From contig CALISV010000129.1 of assembly GCA_938041615.1 (NCBI GenBank), forward strand, positions 1 through 5,742: 5,742 bases of DNA, read 5' to 3'. Source of the stretch: an uncultured Campylobacter sp. GTDB taxonomy: Bacteria > Campylobacterota > Campylobacteria > Campylobacterales > Campylobacteraceae. Below the pieces are notes generated by a model that was not told the DNA's origin, ran no database searches, and saw nothing but the letters and a program-made list of their open reading frames with translations. A program made the position numbers and the translations under genes. Below, one piece after another: positions 5,193 to 5,742 of the stretch; positions within the stretch are counted from its first letter, which is position 1; each line of letters starts with the position of its first letter.

Positions 5193-5742
5193 TTATTCGC
5201 TCTTCGCGTCGTTTTGGGCAGCGGCATCGATGCTAGCCTTGTACGTTAGCGCGCACTCTTTGGCCAGCTCGCGGATTTTTAGGATGTAGTCTTGCCTTTG
5301 CGTTACGCTGATCGCTCCGCGCGCGTCAAGGACGTTAAACGTATGCGCCGCTAGCATGCAATAGTCATACGCCGGTAGCGAAATTTTAGCCTCCAAGCAG
5401 CGCTTGCACTCGCCGAATGCGTTTTCAAACTGGCGAAACAGCATATCAACGTCCGCGATTTCAAAGTTATATTTGCTCCACTCAAATTCGCCCTGCTTAT
5501 GCACGTCGGCGTAGGTAACGATATTGCCGCCTCTATTGTCCCAAACGATGTCGTAGACGCTATTTACGTCCTGCAAGTACATCGCTAGTCGCTCTAGACC
5601 GTAGGTGATCTCAGCCGAAACCAGCTCGCACGCGATGCCGCCAACTTGCTGAAAATACGTAAACTGCGTCACCTCCATGCCGTCTAACCAGACCTCCCAG
5701 CCTAGCCCCCAAGCGCCCAGCGTCGGGCTCTCCCAGTTATCC
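5193..5742 (-). CDS. glyQ: Glycyl-tRNA synthetase alpha subunit (3' part)
   Basis: The frame is open to the end of the window, so the gene starts outside it; 182 residues plus the stop are present. The product is the catalytic alpha chain of the alpha2beta2 class II glycyl-tRNA synthetase, which with GlyS attaches glycine to tRNA-Gly in the cytoplasm. The first visible residues, [18 protein letters not shown] then [17 protein letters not shown], are highly conserved in Gly[14 protein letters not shown] follows and is the class II motif 3, with the ATP-contacting Arg. An internal ATG at 5678 is the conserved Met of GMEVTQ and not the start. About 100 N-terminal residues are missing from the window. 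The C-terminal helical region ends in a short charged tail ([10 protein letters not shown]). The TAA is in frame with the Nif3 gene 6 bp downstream. glyS is not adjacent on this side. Confidence 0.97.
   Translation of the reverse strand, partial: DNWESPTLGAWGLGWEVWLDGMEVTQFTYFQQVGGIACELVSAEITYGLERLAMYLQDVNSVYDIVWDNRGGNIVTYADVHKQGEFEWSKYNFEIADVDMLFRQFENAFGECKRCLEAKISLPAYDYCMLAAHTFNVLDARGAISVTQRQDYILKIRELAKECALTYKASIDAAAQNDAKSE

Larger units (their letters stand above)
22..5386. repeat. Dispersed over-represented palindrome AAATTT (about 41 copies)
   Basis: By hand count AAATTT occurs about 41 times in the 5742 bases, the first at 22-27 and the last at 5381-5386. At the observed composition I would expect roughly 2 to 3 by chance. 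About three quarters are preceded by C or T, and only one by G. Copies are dense in waaA (about 13) and the Nif3 gene (about 9), but sparse in ffh (4), the zinc-ribbon gene (1) and glyQ (1). It is one form of RAATTY, the methylated motif linked to DNA uptake in C. jejuni. Confidence 0.7.

Noticed and set aside
5193..5678. A complete 161-aa gene starting at the ATG at 5678
   Set aside because: The frame continues upstream to the window end with highly conserved GlyQ residues, so the ATG is an internal Met of glyQ.
1..5742. Mobile element, CRISPR array, tRNA or a novel multi-gene system
   Set aside because: No transposase, terminal inverted repeats, regularly spaced repeats or tRNA-like folds were found. 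All frames correspond to conserved housekeeping genes in an order known from Campylobacter.

Overview
The window looks like a chromosomal housekeeping segment from a Campylobacter-type Campylobacterota (epsilonproteobacterium). The gene order glyQ, Nif3, zinc-ribbon/coiled-coil protein, waaA, RluA-type pseudouridine synthase, ffh, rpsP, KH-domain gene matches the order I recall for Campylobacter jejuni (Cj0704 to Cj0711). The base composition, roughly 43-46% G+C by eye, is well above C. jejuni. It fits the more GC-rich oral or gastrointestinal species around C. showae, C. rectus and C. curvus. That placement is inference; no search was run.

All eight genes lie on the minus strand and are read from high to low coordinates. 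From 5742 downwards: the 3' part of glyQ (glycyl-tRNA synthetase alpha chain); a Nif3/DUF34 metal-binding protein; a coiled-coil C4 zinc-ribbon protein related to Helicobacter HP0958 (FlgZ); waaA (Kdo transferase); an RluA-family pseudouridine synthase overlapping waaA by ATGA; ffh (SRP GTPase); rpsP (ribosomal protein S16); and the 5' part of a KhpA-type KH-domain gene. Most junctions are 10 bp or less, so the set reads as one long transcription unit. It has two breaks: 64 bp before ffh, with a possible promoter, and 67 bp before rpsP, with a strong stem-loop.

The genes serve linked core tasks. These are tRNA charging (GlyQ), rRNA modification (pseudouridine synthase), ribosome structure (S16), RNA binding (KhpA), co-translational membrane targeting (Ffh) and outer-membrane lipid A/Kdo assembly (WaaA). 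Nif3 and the zinc-ribbon protein form a recurrent pair of poorly understood function.

I see no mobile element, CRISPR array, tRNA, rRNA or foreign island, and no clear new defence or metabolic system. The points most worth a second look are: the very high density of the palindrome AAATTT, a form of the RAATTY motif; the stem-loop between ffh and rpsP built from two inverted copies of it; unusual translation starts (GTG with an overlapping out-of-frame ATG in ffh, TTG without a Shine-Dalgarno in waaA); and an 11-bp direct repeat in the waaA active-site codons.
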